29,131 bases of DNA, taken from Lachnospiraceae bacterium UBA1683. Its GTDB lineage: Bacteria > Bacillota > Clostridia > Lachnospirales > Lachnospiraceae. Position numbers and translations under genes: made by a program. The stretch covers positions 1 to 29,131 of the forward strand of contig DCKD01000014.1 of assembly GCA_002320245.1 (NCBI GenBank). The letters are read 5' to 3'. This document shows, one piece after another, positions 1-7,945 of this stretch (its first letter is position 1; the number at the start of each line of letters is the position of its first letter). The notes beneath the pieces are model-generated. The model saw nothing but the letters and a program-made list of their open reading frames with translations, did no database searches and was not told where the DNA came from.

Positions 1-29
1 TTCTTTTATTAGCTGTCAAAGATGAGAAT

Positions 30-58
30 ATATTACCATGAGTTTCCCAAAAAGTCAA
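30..58 (-). promoter_or_regulatory. Sigma-A promoter reading out of the left edge
   Basis: On the minus strand TTGACT (58-53) is followed after exactly 17 bases by TAATAT (35-30). This is close to the consensus. It lies just past the ispD stop codon, so it probably drives the next minus-strand gene, which is outside the window. Confidence 0.6.
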
Positions 59-802
59 TCACTTTTTCACCTTTTTTCCCCTTTTTTCCCTCTTCTCCAG
101 TTTTCGCATTTTTTTCGCAAATATTTCTCCAACATCCAAATCCTCCGGGGTTGTGATTTTGATATTTTCATAACTGCCACAGACCAATTTCACAGGATGC
201 CCCAACATTGTCTCAACAACCATCGCATCATCGGTTACATGGATATATGTTTCCCGCATAAGCATACGGTATGCACCTTTCACAAGTTCTGTTGAAAATA
301 CCTGCGGTGTCTGAACCATCCACAGTCTGTCCCGGTCCGGCGTACCTGCCACATACCCGTTCTCATCTGCTTGTTTGATGGTATCCTTTACCGGCATGCC
401 AACTACACAGGCACCATAAGCGCAGACCTCATCATATGCACGTGCAATTATTTCTTCATCTACAAACGGGCGCGCGCCATCATGGATGAACACATATCCG
501 CCTTCCTCCACCTCCTGTAGGGCATTCCAGACGGAATGATAGCGTTCTGCGCCTCCTGTAAGAATTTTAGTGACCTTGTCAAATCCATATTGCTTCACAA
601 TATCGTTCCTGCAATATTCCTCTTCACCTGCTCCTGTGACAAGATAAATTTCATCAATGATGCCGGATTTCTGAAATGTATCCAGCGAATAATATAATAC
701 CGGCCTGCCGGAAATCAGAAGATACTGCTTATGCACTTTTGTTCCCATGCGTTTTCCCTGTCCTGCCGCCAGCACTATCGCCGTACAATGTTTTCTCTCC
801 AT
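59..802 (-). CDS. ispD: 2-C-methyl-D-erythritol 4-phosphate cytidylyltransferase IspD
   Basis: IspD transfers CMP from CTP to 2-C-methyl-D-erythritol 4-phosphate, the third step of the cytoplasmic non-mevalonate isoprenoid pathway. The 247-residue protein has the nucleotidyltransferase P-loop-like signature AAGQGKRMG near residues 12-20, followed by HDGARPF in the middle and the MVQTPQVF segment typical of the family. Length is slightly above the usual 225-235 because of a C-terminal tail extremely rich in Lys, Arg and Glu (last ~18 residues), which may be unstructured. The ATG at 802 is preceded by a GGAGG-type SD. It is the last gene of the minus-strand cluster, 76 bases after tsaD. Identification is secure. 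Confidence 0.95.
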   Translation of the reverse strand: MERKHCTAIVLAAGQGKRMGTKVHKQYLLISGRPVLYYSLDTFQKSGIIDEIYLVTGAGEEEYCRNDIVKQYGFDKVTKILTGGAERYHSVWNALQEVEEGGYVFIHDGARPFVDEEIIARAYDEVCAYGACVVGMPVKDTIKQADENGYVAGTPDRDRLWMVQTPQVFSTELVKGAYRMLMRETYIHVTDDAMVVETMLGHPVKLVCGSYENIKITTPEDLDVGEIFAKKMRKLEKREKRGKKVKK

Positions 803-878
803 CCCCTAATCCTCCGTGACCATATATTTCATGTTATCGTTACATCCTGCCCTCTTGTATGTGATATTCTGCTGTTTC

Positions 879-1907
879 TTACCGTTCTCCCAACTTAAGG
901 TTCGGCACCGCATTCAAATCCCATCCGTGTCTTGTGCCGGCAAGATATTCATAATATGCCGCCGCCCCAATCATTGCCGCGTTGTCTGTACAAAAAACCG
1001 GAGACGGATAATAAAATTTCATATCCCGTTTCTCACACGCCTTTTTCATCTCTGCCCGCAACGCACTGTTTGCGGCTACCCCGCCCGCGATTGCGAACTT
1101 ATACATACCGTATTCATCCACTGCTTTCATGGAATTCTCTACAAGCACTTCCACCGCTGCCTTCTGGAAAGAAGCTGCAATGTCTGCCGGATTATAGGAC
1201 TCTCCTTTCATCTGGCATCCGTTGATATAATTGAGAACCGACGATTTCAATCCGCTAAAACTGAAATCATATGGTGCGTCATCAATATGCGCTTTCGGAA
1301 ATACGATTGCATCCGGATTCCCTTCTTTTGCAATCCGATCAATCTTTGGTCCGCCCGGATAGCCCAGTCCGATTGTACGGGCAACTTTATCATAAGTCTC
1401 CCCCACCGCATCATCACGGGTTCTTCCGAGAATCTCATATTCGCCATAGTCTTTGACACATACCAGATGGGTATGCCCGCCTGACACGACCAGGCAAAGG
1501 AACGGTGGCTCCAAATCCGGGTTCTCAATATAATTTGCCGAAATGTGCCCTTCGATGTGATGCACTCCGATTAACGGTTTCTTCTTTGCATATGCAATTG
1601 CTTTTGCCTCTGCCACGCCAACAAGAAGCGCGCCAACAAGCCCCGGGCCGTATGTCACCCCGATTGCATCTATCTCATCCAATGTGATATCCGCCTCTTT
1701 CAGCGCCTCTTCAATGACCTGATTAATTTTCTCGATATGTTTTCTGGAAGCGATTTCCGGAACTACTCCTCCATACAGTTTGTGCAAATCGATTTGGGAA
1801 GAAATGATATTGGAGCGCACCTCTCTTCCATTATGCACAACTGCGGCTGCAGTCTCATCACAGGAACTTTCGATTGCCAGTATATTGATATCCTGTATTT
1901 CCTTCAT
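879..1907 (-). CDS. tsaD: tRNA N6-adenosine threonylcarbamoyltransferase TsaD
   Basis: TsaD (Kae1/Gcp family) transfers the threonylcarbamoyl group from TC-AMP to A37 of ANN-decoding tRNAs, working with TsaB and TsaE, both encoded just upstream. The 342-residue protein begins with the ASKHA-fold segment ILAIESSCDETAAAVV and carries the metal-binding HxxxH motif (HIEGH, residues 117-121) and a later SGGHTHL loop. Length is normal for bacterial TsaD. The ATG at 1907 has an AGGAGG SD eight bases upstream. The gap to rnz is only 12 bases, so co-transcription is very likely. Confidence 0.97.
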   Translation of the reverse strand: MKEIQDINILAIESSCDETAAAVVHNGREVRSNIISSQIDLHKLYGGVVPEIASRKHIEKINQVIEEALKEADITLDEIDAIGVTYGPGLVGALLVGVAEAKAIAYAKKKPLIGVHHIEGHISANYIENPDLEPPFLCLVVSGGHTHLVCVKDYGEYEILGRTRDDAVGETYDKVARTIGLGYPGGPKIDRIAKEGNPDAIVFPKAHIDDAPYDFSFSGLKSSVLNYINGCQMKGESYNPADIAASFQKAAVEVLVENSMKAVDEYGMYKFAIAGGVAANSALRAEMKKACEKRDMKFYYPSPVFCTDNAAMIGAAAYYEYLAGTRHGWDLNAVPNLKLGER

Positions 1908-1919
1908 AAAATAAGCCTC

Positions 1920-2825
1920 CTAGTCAAACTTCATTTCCACAGACATCTTATCTTTTCCTGCTTTTGCCGCAGGGAAAATGCTGCGTACTTCATCCATATA
2001 TTCTTCCGGGCGCGTCAGCGACGGACTGTAATGTGTCAGCCACATTTCCCGCACCTGCGCTTCTTTTGCAAGCTGCGCCGCCTCGTAAAATGTCATATGT
2101 TTATATTCCACCGCCTTCACAGCTTTCTCTTTTTCCCCGTACATTCCTTCACAGATAAACAAATCCGAATGTTTTGCGTTCTCACGAATCGAATTCGTCG
2201 GCCGTGTATCTGTTGTGTAGGTCAGCTTTATTCCTTTTCGCGGAGCCCCCAGTACCATATCCGGTGTAAGCGTCCGCCCGTCATATTCCACGGACTCACC
2301 CTTTTGCAGCACACTCCAGTATGCCTGCGGAATATTTTGTTCCTTCGCGCGCATGGCGTCAAACTTTCCGGCACGGTCTATCTCCAGTGTATACCCGTAA
2401 CAGATTACATTATGGTTGACACGGAATGCCTTCAAACGATATCCATTCATCTCAAAGGTCTGCTCCGCCCCTTCAATTTCCTTACAGATAATCGGGAACG
2501 GCAGCTCCGGTGCAATTACACGCAGAGAATTCACAACCCGCTCCAGCCCTTTCGGGCCAATCAGCGTCAGCGGCTCCGTCCGGTCCGCATTTCCCATTGT
2601 AAGAAGAAGTCCCGGAAGCCCGCTGATATGATCTCCGTGGAAATGTGTAAAACAAATGACATCAATCGGCTTGAAACTCCATCCTTTTTCTTTAATCGCA
2701 ATCTGGGTTCCCTCTCCACAGTCAATCAGCAGACTGCTGCCGTTAAATCTGGTCATCAGAGAAGTAAGCCACCGATACGGGAGCGGCATCATGCCGCCGC
2801 ATCCCAGTAAACATACATCTAACAT
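1920..2825 (-). CDS. rnz: Ribonuclease Z
   Basis: RNase Z is the metallo-beta-lactamase-fold endonuclease that trims tRNA 3' trailers. The 301-residue protein has the zinc motif HFHGDH at residues 61-66, preceded by the LLIDCGEGTQ strand-loop, and later the TDTRPT and HMTFYEAA segments characteristic of the short bacterial form. The start ATG at 2825 lies one base after the stop of the upstream small gene, so translation is probably coupled. Its placement beside tsaD, tsaB and tsaE makes this a tRNA-maturation cluster. Confidence 0.95.
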   Translation of the reverse strand: MLDVCLLGCGGMMPLPYRWLTSLMTRFNGSSLLIDCGEGTQIAIKEKGWSFKPIDVICFTHFHGDHISGLPGLLLTMGNADRTEPLTLIGPKGLERVVNSLRVIAPELPFPIICKEIEGAEQTFEMNGYRLKAFRVNHNVICYGYTLEIDRAGKFDAMRAKEQNIPQAYWSVLQKGESVEYDGRTLTPDMVLGAPRKGIKLTYTTDTRPTNSIRENAKHSDLFICEGMYGEKEKAVKAVEYKHMTFYEAAQLAKEAQVREMWLTHYSPSLTRPEEYMDEVRSIFPAAKAGKDKMSVEMKFD

Positions 2826-2826
2826 A

Positions 2827-3075
2827 TCATCCCTCTATTTCTACCGGTATCTGAAAGGACCGGATTAATTCATCGTAACATGCCTCGCATAAATCAAACG
2901 AATGCCGCTGTCCGTCTTTTTCCGAAAAGTATCCCCATGCATAGTCCACCTGAAACACGCCTGCCCTGGCAAAACCATTTTCCACAGGAATCTCTTTCCC
3001 ACACTTATTACACGTTATTTTCCGAATTTCTTTCGTTTCTCTTACCTGATACTGACGCATCCGCACACCACCCAT
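2827..3075 (-). CDS. Small zinc-ribbon protein of unknown function
   Basis: I do not recognise a named family. The 82-residue product (77 if it starts at ATG 3060) contains two Cys pairs, CNKC near residues 22-25 and CEAC near residues 64-67, spaced as in a small zinc ribbon, plus a conserved-looking aromatic stretch (VDYAWGYFSEKDGQ). Its first ATG overlaps the tsaB-rimI stop in a TAATG arrangement and its stop is one base from the rnz start, so it is sandwiched between tRNA-modification genes and probably translated by coupling. No signal peptide or membrane segment is visible. A role in nucleic-acid or tRNA metabolism is only a guess from context. Confidence 0.8.
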   Translation of the reverse strand: MGGVRMRQYQVRETKEIRKITCNKCGKEIPVENGFARAGVFQVDYAWGYFSEKDGQRHSFDLCEACYDELIRSFQIPVEIEG

Positions 3076-4262
3076 TATTTTTTCGTCGGTTTTACGGCAC
3101 GGCTCATCAAAATAGCATCTTCCTGTGGATTCTCATAGAAGTTCTGACGGATTCCGTCCTGTGTAAATCCGTTTTTTGCATAAAATGCTTTCGCATCCCC
3201 ATTTCCTTCGCGCACATCCAGCAGAATAATCTGAATCTGATTTTCCCAGCAAATCACATCCAGTGCTCTCATCAATTCCGATGCAACGCCAAACCTTCTG
3301 GACTCCTGAACTGTTGCAAGACGGGCAATATCCGCCTCATCCTCTGCGGTATAGACAATCAGGTAACCAACAATTTTCCCGACCTTCTCTGCCACAAGGC
3401 AGATTGTTTTCGGATTCTCCAGAGACTCCATAATTGCCTTCTCGCTCCATGAATCCGGGAAAATCTGATGCTCCATCTCCGCTACCGCAGCGGCGTCTTC
3501 CACCTTCATCTGACGCACTTCGACCACAGCCCTCTTCTCCCGCTCCGCACGTTCCCGTTCCGCCTGGGATACGCGGAGATACTCCGGCTGATGCTCCATT
3601 GCCGTCTCAAAATTCCCTTCTTTGTAATACTGGATTCCAAGTGTACCCACAACTGCCGCACGCTGGCGGTTCATCGCTGCCGGCGCAAACGAATACGGAA
3701 CTTCCAGCCCGTTCGCAAGCATATTTTCATAAACCGGTACCCCGTCACCGAGAAATACAACCGGCCTGCCATGTATATTCAGCCGCTCAATTAACGCCTC
3801 CACCGGCGCTGCATTCTGCGCCTCAAGCACCTCAAATACAAGCTCACTGTAATGGCAGCCCTCTGCTTTCCTTCTTGTAAATGTATACATTCCGGTATAC
3901 ACCTGATTCCTCCGGGCATCCATAATCGGGCAGATAATATCCTCACAGCCATACAGATTGAATGCCAGCCCATCTACTGTCGGAACGTGAATTAACGGCT
4001 TTTTCAATGCCAGCCCCAATCCTTTTGCCGTCGCCGAGCCGATTCGAAGCCCGGTAAAAGAGCCCGGTCCTCCCGCAACTGCGATGGCATCGATGGAATT
4101 CAAATCCAAGTCTATCATATGCGCCATGTCATCAATCATCGGCAGCAGCGTCTGCGAATGTGTCTTTTTAAAATTCACTGTATATTCAGCGATTGTCTGT
4201 GTATCTTCCACGACCGCTACTGTAGCGGTCAGCCCGGAACTGTCAATTGCCAGTACCCTCAT
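3075..4262 (-). CDS. tsaB-rimI: TsaB-RimI fusion: t6A synthesis protein plus ribosomal-protein N-acetyltransferase
   Basis: The 395-residue protein fuses two domains. Residues 1 to about 230 are TsaB, the non-catalytic partner of TsaD, with the N-terminal VLAIDSSG strand and the GGPGSFTGLRIG loop. Residues about 250-395 are a GNAT domain of the RimI type, beginning VRQMKVEDAAAVAEME, with the acetyl-CoA loop around QESRRFGVASELM and the AFYAKNGF signature. RimI acetylates the N-terminus of ribosomal protein S18 in E. coli. The two functions are commonly adjacent genes in other bacteria; here they are one polypeptide with a Lys/Arg/Glu-rich linker (ERERAEREKRAVVE). The ATG at 4262 has a GGAGG SD. 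A hairpin lies in the 99-base gap after tsaE. Confidence 0.93.
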   Translation of the reverse strand: MRVLAIDSSGLTATVAVVEDTQTIAEYTVNFKKTHSQTLLPMIDDMAHMIDLDLNSIDAIAVAGGPGSFTGLRIGSATAKGLGLALKKPLIHVPTVDGLAFNLYGCEDIICPIMDARRNQVYTGMYTFTRRKAEGCHYSELVFEVLEAQNAAPVEALIERLNIHGRPVVFLGDGVPVYENMLANGLEVPYSFAPAAMNRQRAAVVGTLGIQYYKEGNFETAMEHQPEYLRVSQAERERAEREKRAVVEVRQMKVEDAAAVAEMEHQIFPDSWSEKAIMESLENPKTICLVAEKVGKIVGYLIVYTAEDEADIARLATVQESRRFGVASELMRALDVICWENQIQIILLDVREGNGDAKAFYAKNGFTQDGIRQNFYENPQEDAILMSRAVKPTKK

Positions 4263-4330
4263 AGTTTGCCTCCTAATGAACCGAGCAGCCCATCTAAATG
4301 CCCGGTTTTTTACCTTATTGCACCACTTTG

Positions 4331-4357
4331 AAAAGGTCAGAGCACGTCTGACCTTTT
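4331..4357 (-). terminator. Intercistronic hairpin between tsaE and tsaB-rimI
   Basis: AAAAGGTCAGA and TCTGACCTTTT form a perfect 11-bp stem around a 5-base loop. On the minus strand only a short T run follows, so this looks like a leaky attenuator or RNA-stability hairpin rather than a full terminator. Confidence 0.5.
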
Positions 4358-4361
4358 ACTT

Positions 4362-4787
4362 TTATAATTCATTTATCGTAATTCTCCGGTAATCAAATCC
4401 CTGTTCCAAATCTTTTTCTATGATAATCTCCATGCGTCTCTCCGGCAGGATTTCTTCAATCAGGTTTGCCCATTCAATCAGAGAAACACCTTCTCCCATC
4501 ACATATTCGTCAAACCCGACTTCGTCCATTTCCCCGACATCCCCAATCCGGTACACGTCAAAATGATAGAACGGCAGCCTGCCGCTTTCATACACCTGAA
4601 CAATGGTAAACGTCGGACTGTTCACCGGCTCCGTAATTCCAAGTCCCTTTGCGAACCCTTGGGTAAATATTGTCTTTCCTACCCCCAGGTTCCCCGTCAG
4701 GGTAATTACCTGTCCCGGACGCGCCTGTTTTGCCAGGTTCATACCGATTTGGAATGTCTCTTCCGGGCTTCTCGTCTCTAATGTCAT
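4362..4787 (-). CDS. tsaE: tRNA t6A synthesis ATPase TsaE
   Basis: TsaE is the P-loop ATPase that drives the TsaB-TsaD-TsaE cycle in bacterial t6A formation. The 141-residue protein has a Walker A motif GNLGVGKT around residues 32-39, the FTIVQVYESG strand and YHFDVYRI (Walker-B-like) in the centre, and the LIEWANLIEE segment diagnostic of the YjeE/TsaE family. Size is typical. The ATG at 4787 is preceded by AGAGGG. It sits 17 bases after the purH stop, so it is probably on the purine-gene transcript. Confidence 0.95.
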   Translation of the reverse strand: MTLETRSPEETFQIGMNLAKQARPGQVITLTGNLGVGKTIFTQGFAKGLGITEPVNSPTFTIVQVYESGRLPFYHFDVYRIGDVGEMDEVGFDEYVMGEGVSLIEWANLIEEILPERRMEIIIEKDLEQGFDYRRITINEL

Positions 4788-4804
4788 ACTACACCCTCTT
4801 AATT

Positions 4805-5983
4805 TTAGTGGTGGAACAGACGAATCCCTGTAAATGCCATTGCCATGTTGTATTTGTTACATACCGCAATGACATTATCATCTCTTACAGAGCCGCCCGG
4901 TTGCGCCACGTATTTCACGCCGCTCTTATGTGCGCGTTCCATATTATCCCCAAATGGGAAGAATGCATCCGAACCAAGCGCAACATCCGTCAGTTTATCC
5001 AGCCATGCACGCTTCTCTTCTCTTGTAAATACTTCCGGTTTCACCTTGAATGTGTTTTCCCAAACGCCGTCTGCCAGAACATCCATATATTCTTCACCGA
5101 TATATAGGTCAATTGCATTATCCCTGTCCGCACGTCCGATTCCGTCTTTGAACTGCAGCCCAAGCACCTTAGGAGACTGGCGCAGCCACCAGTTGTCTGC
5201 TTTTTGTCCCGCCAAACGTGTACAGTGAATACGAGACTGCTGCCCCGCACCGATGCCGATTGCCTGTCCGCCCTTGACATAACATACAGAATTTGACTGT
5301 GTGTATTTCAGTGTAATCATGGAAATCGCAAGGTCAATCTTTGCAGAATCCGGGATTTCTCTATTATCCGTTACGATATTTGCAAAGAAATCATCATCAA
5401 TCTTCAGTTCGTTCCTTCCCTGCTCAAATGTGATACCAAATACCTCTTTATGCTCCAACGGTGCAGGAACATAGTTCGGATCAATCTGAATGATATTATA
5501 GTTTCCTCTTTTCTTCTGTTTTAACAACTCCAGCGCTTCCGGCTCAAATCCGGGTGCGATAACGCCGTCGGATACTTCCCGCTTAATTAGGCGCGCAGTG
5601 TCTGCGTCACACACATCAGAAAGGGCAATAAAATCACCGAACGAGGACATTCTGTCCGCGCCTCTTGCGCGCGCGTATGCAGATGCAAGTGGGGAAAGTT
5701 CTCCCAAATCATCTACCCAATAAATCTTTGCAAGTGTCTCATCCAACGGAAGACCCACTGCTGCCCCTGCCGGAGATACATGTTTAAAGGAAGTCGCTGC
5801 CGGAAGTCCGGTTGCTTTCTTCAGCTCAGATACCAACTGCCATCCGTTAAAGGCATCCAGGAAATTAATATATCCCGGATGTCCGCACAACACTTCAATC
5901 GGGAGTTCACTGCCATCCTGCATATAGATTCGGGACGGTATCTGGTTCGGGTTACAGCCATATTTCAATTCTAATTCTTTCAT
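4805..5983 (-). CDS. purH: AICAR transformylase (PurH C-terminal domain only)
   Basis: The enzyme formylates AICAR with 10-formyl-THF, the penultimate step of IMP synthesis. The 392-residue protein matches only the transformylase part of bifunctional PurH: LELKYGCNPNQ near the N-terminus, the FKHVSPAGAAVG catalytic Lys-His segment, GAGQQSRIHCTR, and SDAFFPFGDN and AQPGGSVRDD near the end. The N-terminal IMP cyclohydrolase (MGS-like) domain is absent; a separate PurO-type cyclohydrolase is encoded immediately upstream. A TTG at 5989 is open too, but the GGAG SD is only two bases from it and eight bases from ATG 5983, so ATG is preferred. Confidence 0.93.
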   Translation of the reverse strand: MKELELKYGCNPNQIPSRIYMQDGSELPIEVLCGHPGYINFLDAFNGWQLVSELKKATGLPAATSFKHVSPAGAAVGLPLDETLAKIYWVDDLGELSPLASAYARARGADRMSSFGDFIALSDVCDADTARLIKREVSDGVIAPGFEPEALELLKQKKRGNYNIIQIDPNYVPAPLEHKEVFGITFEQGRNELKIDDDFFANIVTDNREIPDSAKIDLAISMITLKYTQSNSVCYVKGGQAIGIGAGQQSRIHCTRLAGQKADNWWLRQSPKVLGLQFKDGIGRADRDNAIDLYIGEEYMDVLADGVWENTFKVKPEVFTREEKRAWLDKLTDVALGSDAFFPFGDNMERAHKSGVKYVAQPGGSVRDDNVIAVCNKYNMAMAFTGIRLFHH

Positions 5984-6012
5984 TTTCAATACTCCTTTGA
6001 ATCTGCTTTCGA

Positions 6013-6726
6013 TTATTTATTCTTATTGACAATCTTTGTTTCGTATGTTCCGTCTGCGATATCAATGTAACGCACAAACAGTGAAACTTTGTTGTCCTCA
6101 TCCAGACTGTTCCACAAAAGTTCTGTAAATGCATCGATATCATCCGGAATATCAACGAGTTTCGGCTCTCCCTCAAAGCTTGGAAGCGGATTGCCGTCAT
6201 GCATATAAGTATGAATGAAATGCCCCTCACCCGCTGCCGGATTTTCATATGCAAATGTATACCTGTTGCAGCTCTCAGGATTTCCGTTATTGCTTTTCAG
6301 AATTGACATTGCATAGTTATATGTTCCATTCTCCAGATGCATAATCCCGGAAATGCGCGGGGTATAGTTTGGACCGTCCGGCTCAAACGTTCTGGAGCGC
6401 AGAGACTGCTCAAACGTAAGCTGTCTGTCCATTCCTTCATAGATTGAATCTGTCTGGTCACCGTTTGTCACAATAGTCTTGTTGCCAAGCACACGCACAG
6501 GCGCATAGATAATCAGACTTGGATCTGTCAGCTTGGATGGATCAAATGCCTGGGTACGGATACCTTCTCCTTCTTCTACAAAGACACGGTTTCTGCTGTT
6601 CTCGCTGCGCCCCATAATGAAGTACGCTGCAACAGCCTTTGTTCCGTCTTCGCTCTTTCCAAGAATAATACCTCTTCCCGGGTAAGCATTGTTCTTCAGT
6701 TCCTGCTCAATGGATAACATTTTCAT
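6013..6726 (-). CDS. IMP cyclohydrolase, PurO-like
   Basis: This 237-residue protein resembles the archaeal-type PurO family of IMP cyclohydrolases, which close the ring of FAICAR to IMP. Supporting features are the N-terminal YPGRGIILGKS segment, the AAYFIMGRSENSRNRVF stretch with its Arg/Asn cluster, and the central PNYTPRISG loop. It lies 29 bases upstream of a transformylase that lacks its own cyclohydrolase domain, so the two genes together replace bifunctional PurH. ATG 6726 is chosen because an AAAGGAG SD lies nine bases upstream; an in-frame ATG at 6765 is possible but overlaps the expected leader. The gene opens the transcript driven by the promoter at 6775-6803. Confidence 0.85.
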   Translation of the reverse strand: MKMLSIEQELKNNAYPGRGIILGKSEDGTKAVAAYFIMGRSENSRNRVFVEEGEGIRTQAFDPSKLTDPSLIIYAPVRVLGNKTIVTNGDQTDSIYEGMDRQLTFEQSLRSRTFEPDGPNYTPRISGIMHLENGTYNYAMSILKSNNGNPESCNRYTFAYENPAAGEGHFIHTYMHDGNPLPSFEGEPKLVDIPDDIDAFTELLWNSLDEDNKVSLFVRYIDIADGTYETKIVNKNK

Positions 6727-6774
6727 ACGGTAATTCTCCTTTGTATTCAAACTCATTTTACACATATATAGTTT

Positions 6775-6803
6775 ATTATACCTTTGAACTTTTCTAAGTT
6801 CAA
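6775..6803 (-). promoter_or_regulatory. Promoter of the purO-purH-tsa cluster
   Basis: On the minus strand TTGAAC (6803-6798), a 17-base spacer and TATAAT (6780-6775) make a near-consensus sigma-A promoter about 50 bases before the purO start. Confidence 0.75.
6784..6803. promoter_or_regulatory. Palindromic operator candidate over the purO -35 box
   Basis: TTGAACTT and AAGTTCAA form a perfect 8-bp inverted repeat with a 4-base spacer, covering the -35 hexamer and part of the spacer. A repressor bound here would block the promoter. It does not match the Bacillus PurR box that I know, so the regulator is unknown. Confidence 0.45.
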
Positions 6804-6812
6804 TACAAATTT

Positions 6813-6897
6813 CGTTTTATTCTTCGCGTTTATTCTTCGCTGCCATTTGCAACTGTAATCTTTGCAATGTGTTCTTCGCAACGTATTTTTCGCACTT
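6813..6897. repeat. Short direct repeats of TTCTTCGC
   Basis: The AT-rich stretch holds TATTCTTCGC twice in close tandem, then GTTCTTCGC and ATTTTTCGC. It is part of the 477-base gap between purO and ywlG, and no gene is visible in it. Function is unknown. Confidence 0.4.
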
Positions 6898-6949
6898 TTG
6901 CTTTTCACACCTTGAATTCAGCAGCTTTTTTCTGTAATATAAAAATATG

Positions 6950-7125
6950 GTAACAGTTCAGAACAGCAGCAAAGTGCAAAGGCAGACCGTTGCAAGTTTA
7001 CTTGCATAGGGCTGCATTGGCATTTGGAAATGGGCGGAACGCCCATGGAACCTCAGACAGAAGCTGCGTAGCAGCGAATAGCCTGCAAAGCAGGCGGGTC
7101 TGTGGTCCGCGTTCTGAATAGTTAC
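6950..7125. mobile_element. 176-bp MITE-like element with four internal hairpins
   Basis: The ends are GTAACAGTTCAGAAC (6950-6964) and GTTCTGAATAGTTAC (7111-7125), a 15-bp terminal inverted repeat with two mismatches. AAATATG occurs immediately outside both ends (6943-6949 and 7126-7132), which fits a 7-bp target-site duplication. Inside, CAGACC and GGTCTG would close a junction carrying four short hairpins: TGCAAG/CTTGCA, TGGGCG/CGCCCA, GCTGC/GCAGC and GCCTGC/GCAGGC. No coding capacity is visible. The element separates the divergent purO and ywlG genes. Confidence 0.7.
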
Positions 7126-7203
7126 AAATATGCTAACTATGATAACGGCAAAATACCTTTTTGCTCCCAACATCATATGTAAAAGGAAAAGAGGCATGGA
7201 TTC

Positions 7204-7818
7204 ATGAAAAATGATTTGTCAGAAAAAATTTCAAATATCCCGGCAGGCGTTTCCGATATTCAAGAGACCGCGGCAGAACTGCAAGAGATAACAGTATCCG
7301 TTAAGACTGCCCTTGTGGAATTGCTAAACGTTGTAAAAATGGAAAAAGGCCAGATTTTTGTAGTCGGCTGTTCTTCCAGTGAAATAGCCGCCCACCGCAT
7401 TGGTTCATTTTCCAGCAGGGAAATCGGTGAAACTGTATTCCGGACAATACACGAAGAACTTCAGGCGAGAGGTATTTACCTCGCGGCACAATGCTGTGAA
7501 CACCTGAACCGCTGCCTGATTGTGGAAAAGTCATGTGCAGAAGACTACCGGCTTGAACAGGTAAACGTGGTTCCGCAGCTCAAGGCAGGCGGCTCTTTCG
7601 CTACCGCTGCTTATGCCGGATTCTCTCATCCGGTTGCAGTGGAGCACATACAGGCCCACGCCGGAATCGATATCGGAGATACCCTAATCGGTATGCATCT
7701 CAGACCCGTAGCGGTGCCTGTACGCACCTCAGTCAGAAAAATCGGCGGCGCAAATGTCGTATGCGCCAGGACAAGGCTTAAATACATCGGCGGCGAGCGC
7801 GCCAGATATGATAGTTAG
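7204..7818 (+). CDS. YwlG/TIGR01440 family protein
   Basis: The 204-residue protein belongs to the conserved YwlG (DUF436) family of Firmicutes, whose biochemical function I do not know to be established. Family traits visible are the GQIFVVGCSSSEIAAHRIG segment in the first third, the CCEHLNRCLIVE segment with paired Cys around residues 99-106, and the AGIDIGDTLIGMHLRPVAVPVR motif near the C-terminus. Length is slightly above the common 180-190. ATG 7204 is preceded by AGAGG. It is a single plus-strand gene flanked by hairpin-rich repeats on both sides, with no operon partner. Confidence 0.85.
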   Translation: MKNDLSEKISNIPAGVSDIQETAAELQEITVSVKTALVELLNVVKMEKGQIFVVGCSSSEIAAHRIGSFSSREIGETVFRTIHEELQARGIYLAAQCCEHLNRCLIVEKSCAEDYRLEQVNVVPQLKAGGSFATAAYAGFSHPVAVEHIQAHAGIDIGDTLIGMHLRPVAVPVRTSVRKIGGANVVCARTRLKYIGGERARYDS

Positions 7819-7843
7819 CGTACCCCCGTTCATTTTAGAATAA

Positions 7844-7904
7844 GTCCGACTAAAAGAGATTGCGCGTAAAGCGCAATCTTCGCGCGAGCGGACTGCAAAG
7901 CAGT
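7844..7904. repeat. Hairpin-rich intergenic element downstream of ywlG
   Basis: GTCCG (7844-7848) pairs with CGGAC (7889-7893) around a perfect 8-bp hairpin GATTGCGC/GCGCAATC (7858-7878). A second hairpin ACTGC-AAA-GCAGT follows (7892-7904). The style matches the MITE-like element upstream of ywlG, but there is no clear T run. Confidence 0.5.
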
Positions 7905-7945
7905 AACTTCATCTCCGCGAGCTGCGCATCATCACACGCAGTGTG

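Noticed and set aside
38..295. Plus-strand ORF of 85 codons over ispD
   Set aside because: It is a shadow of ispD, with Phe/His/Ser-rich composition typical of antisense reading.
1737..2810. Long 357-codon plus-strand ORF opposite tsaD and rnz
   Set aside because: It lies wholly antisense to two certain genes and its Cys/His/Ile-rich composition matches no family.
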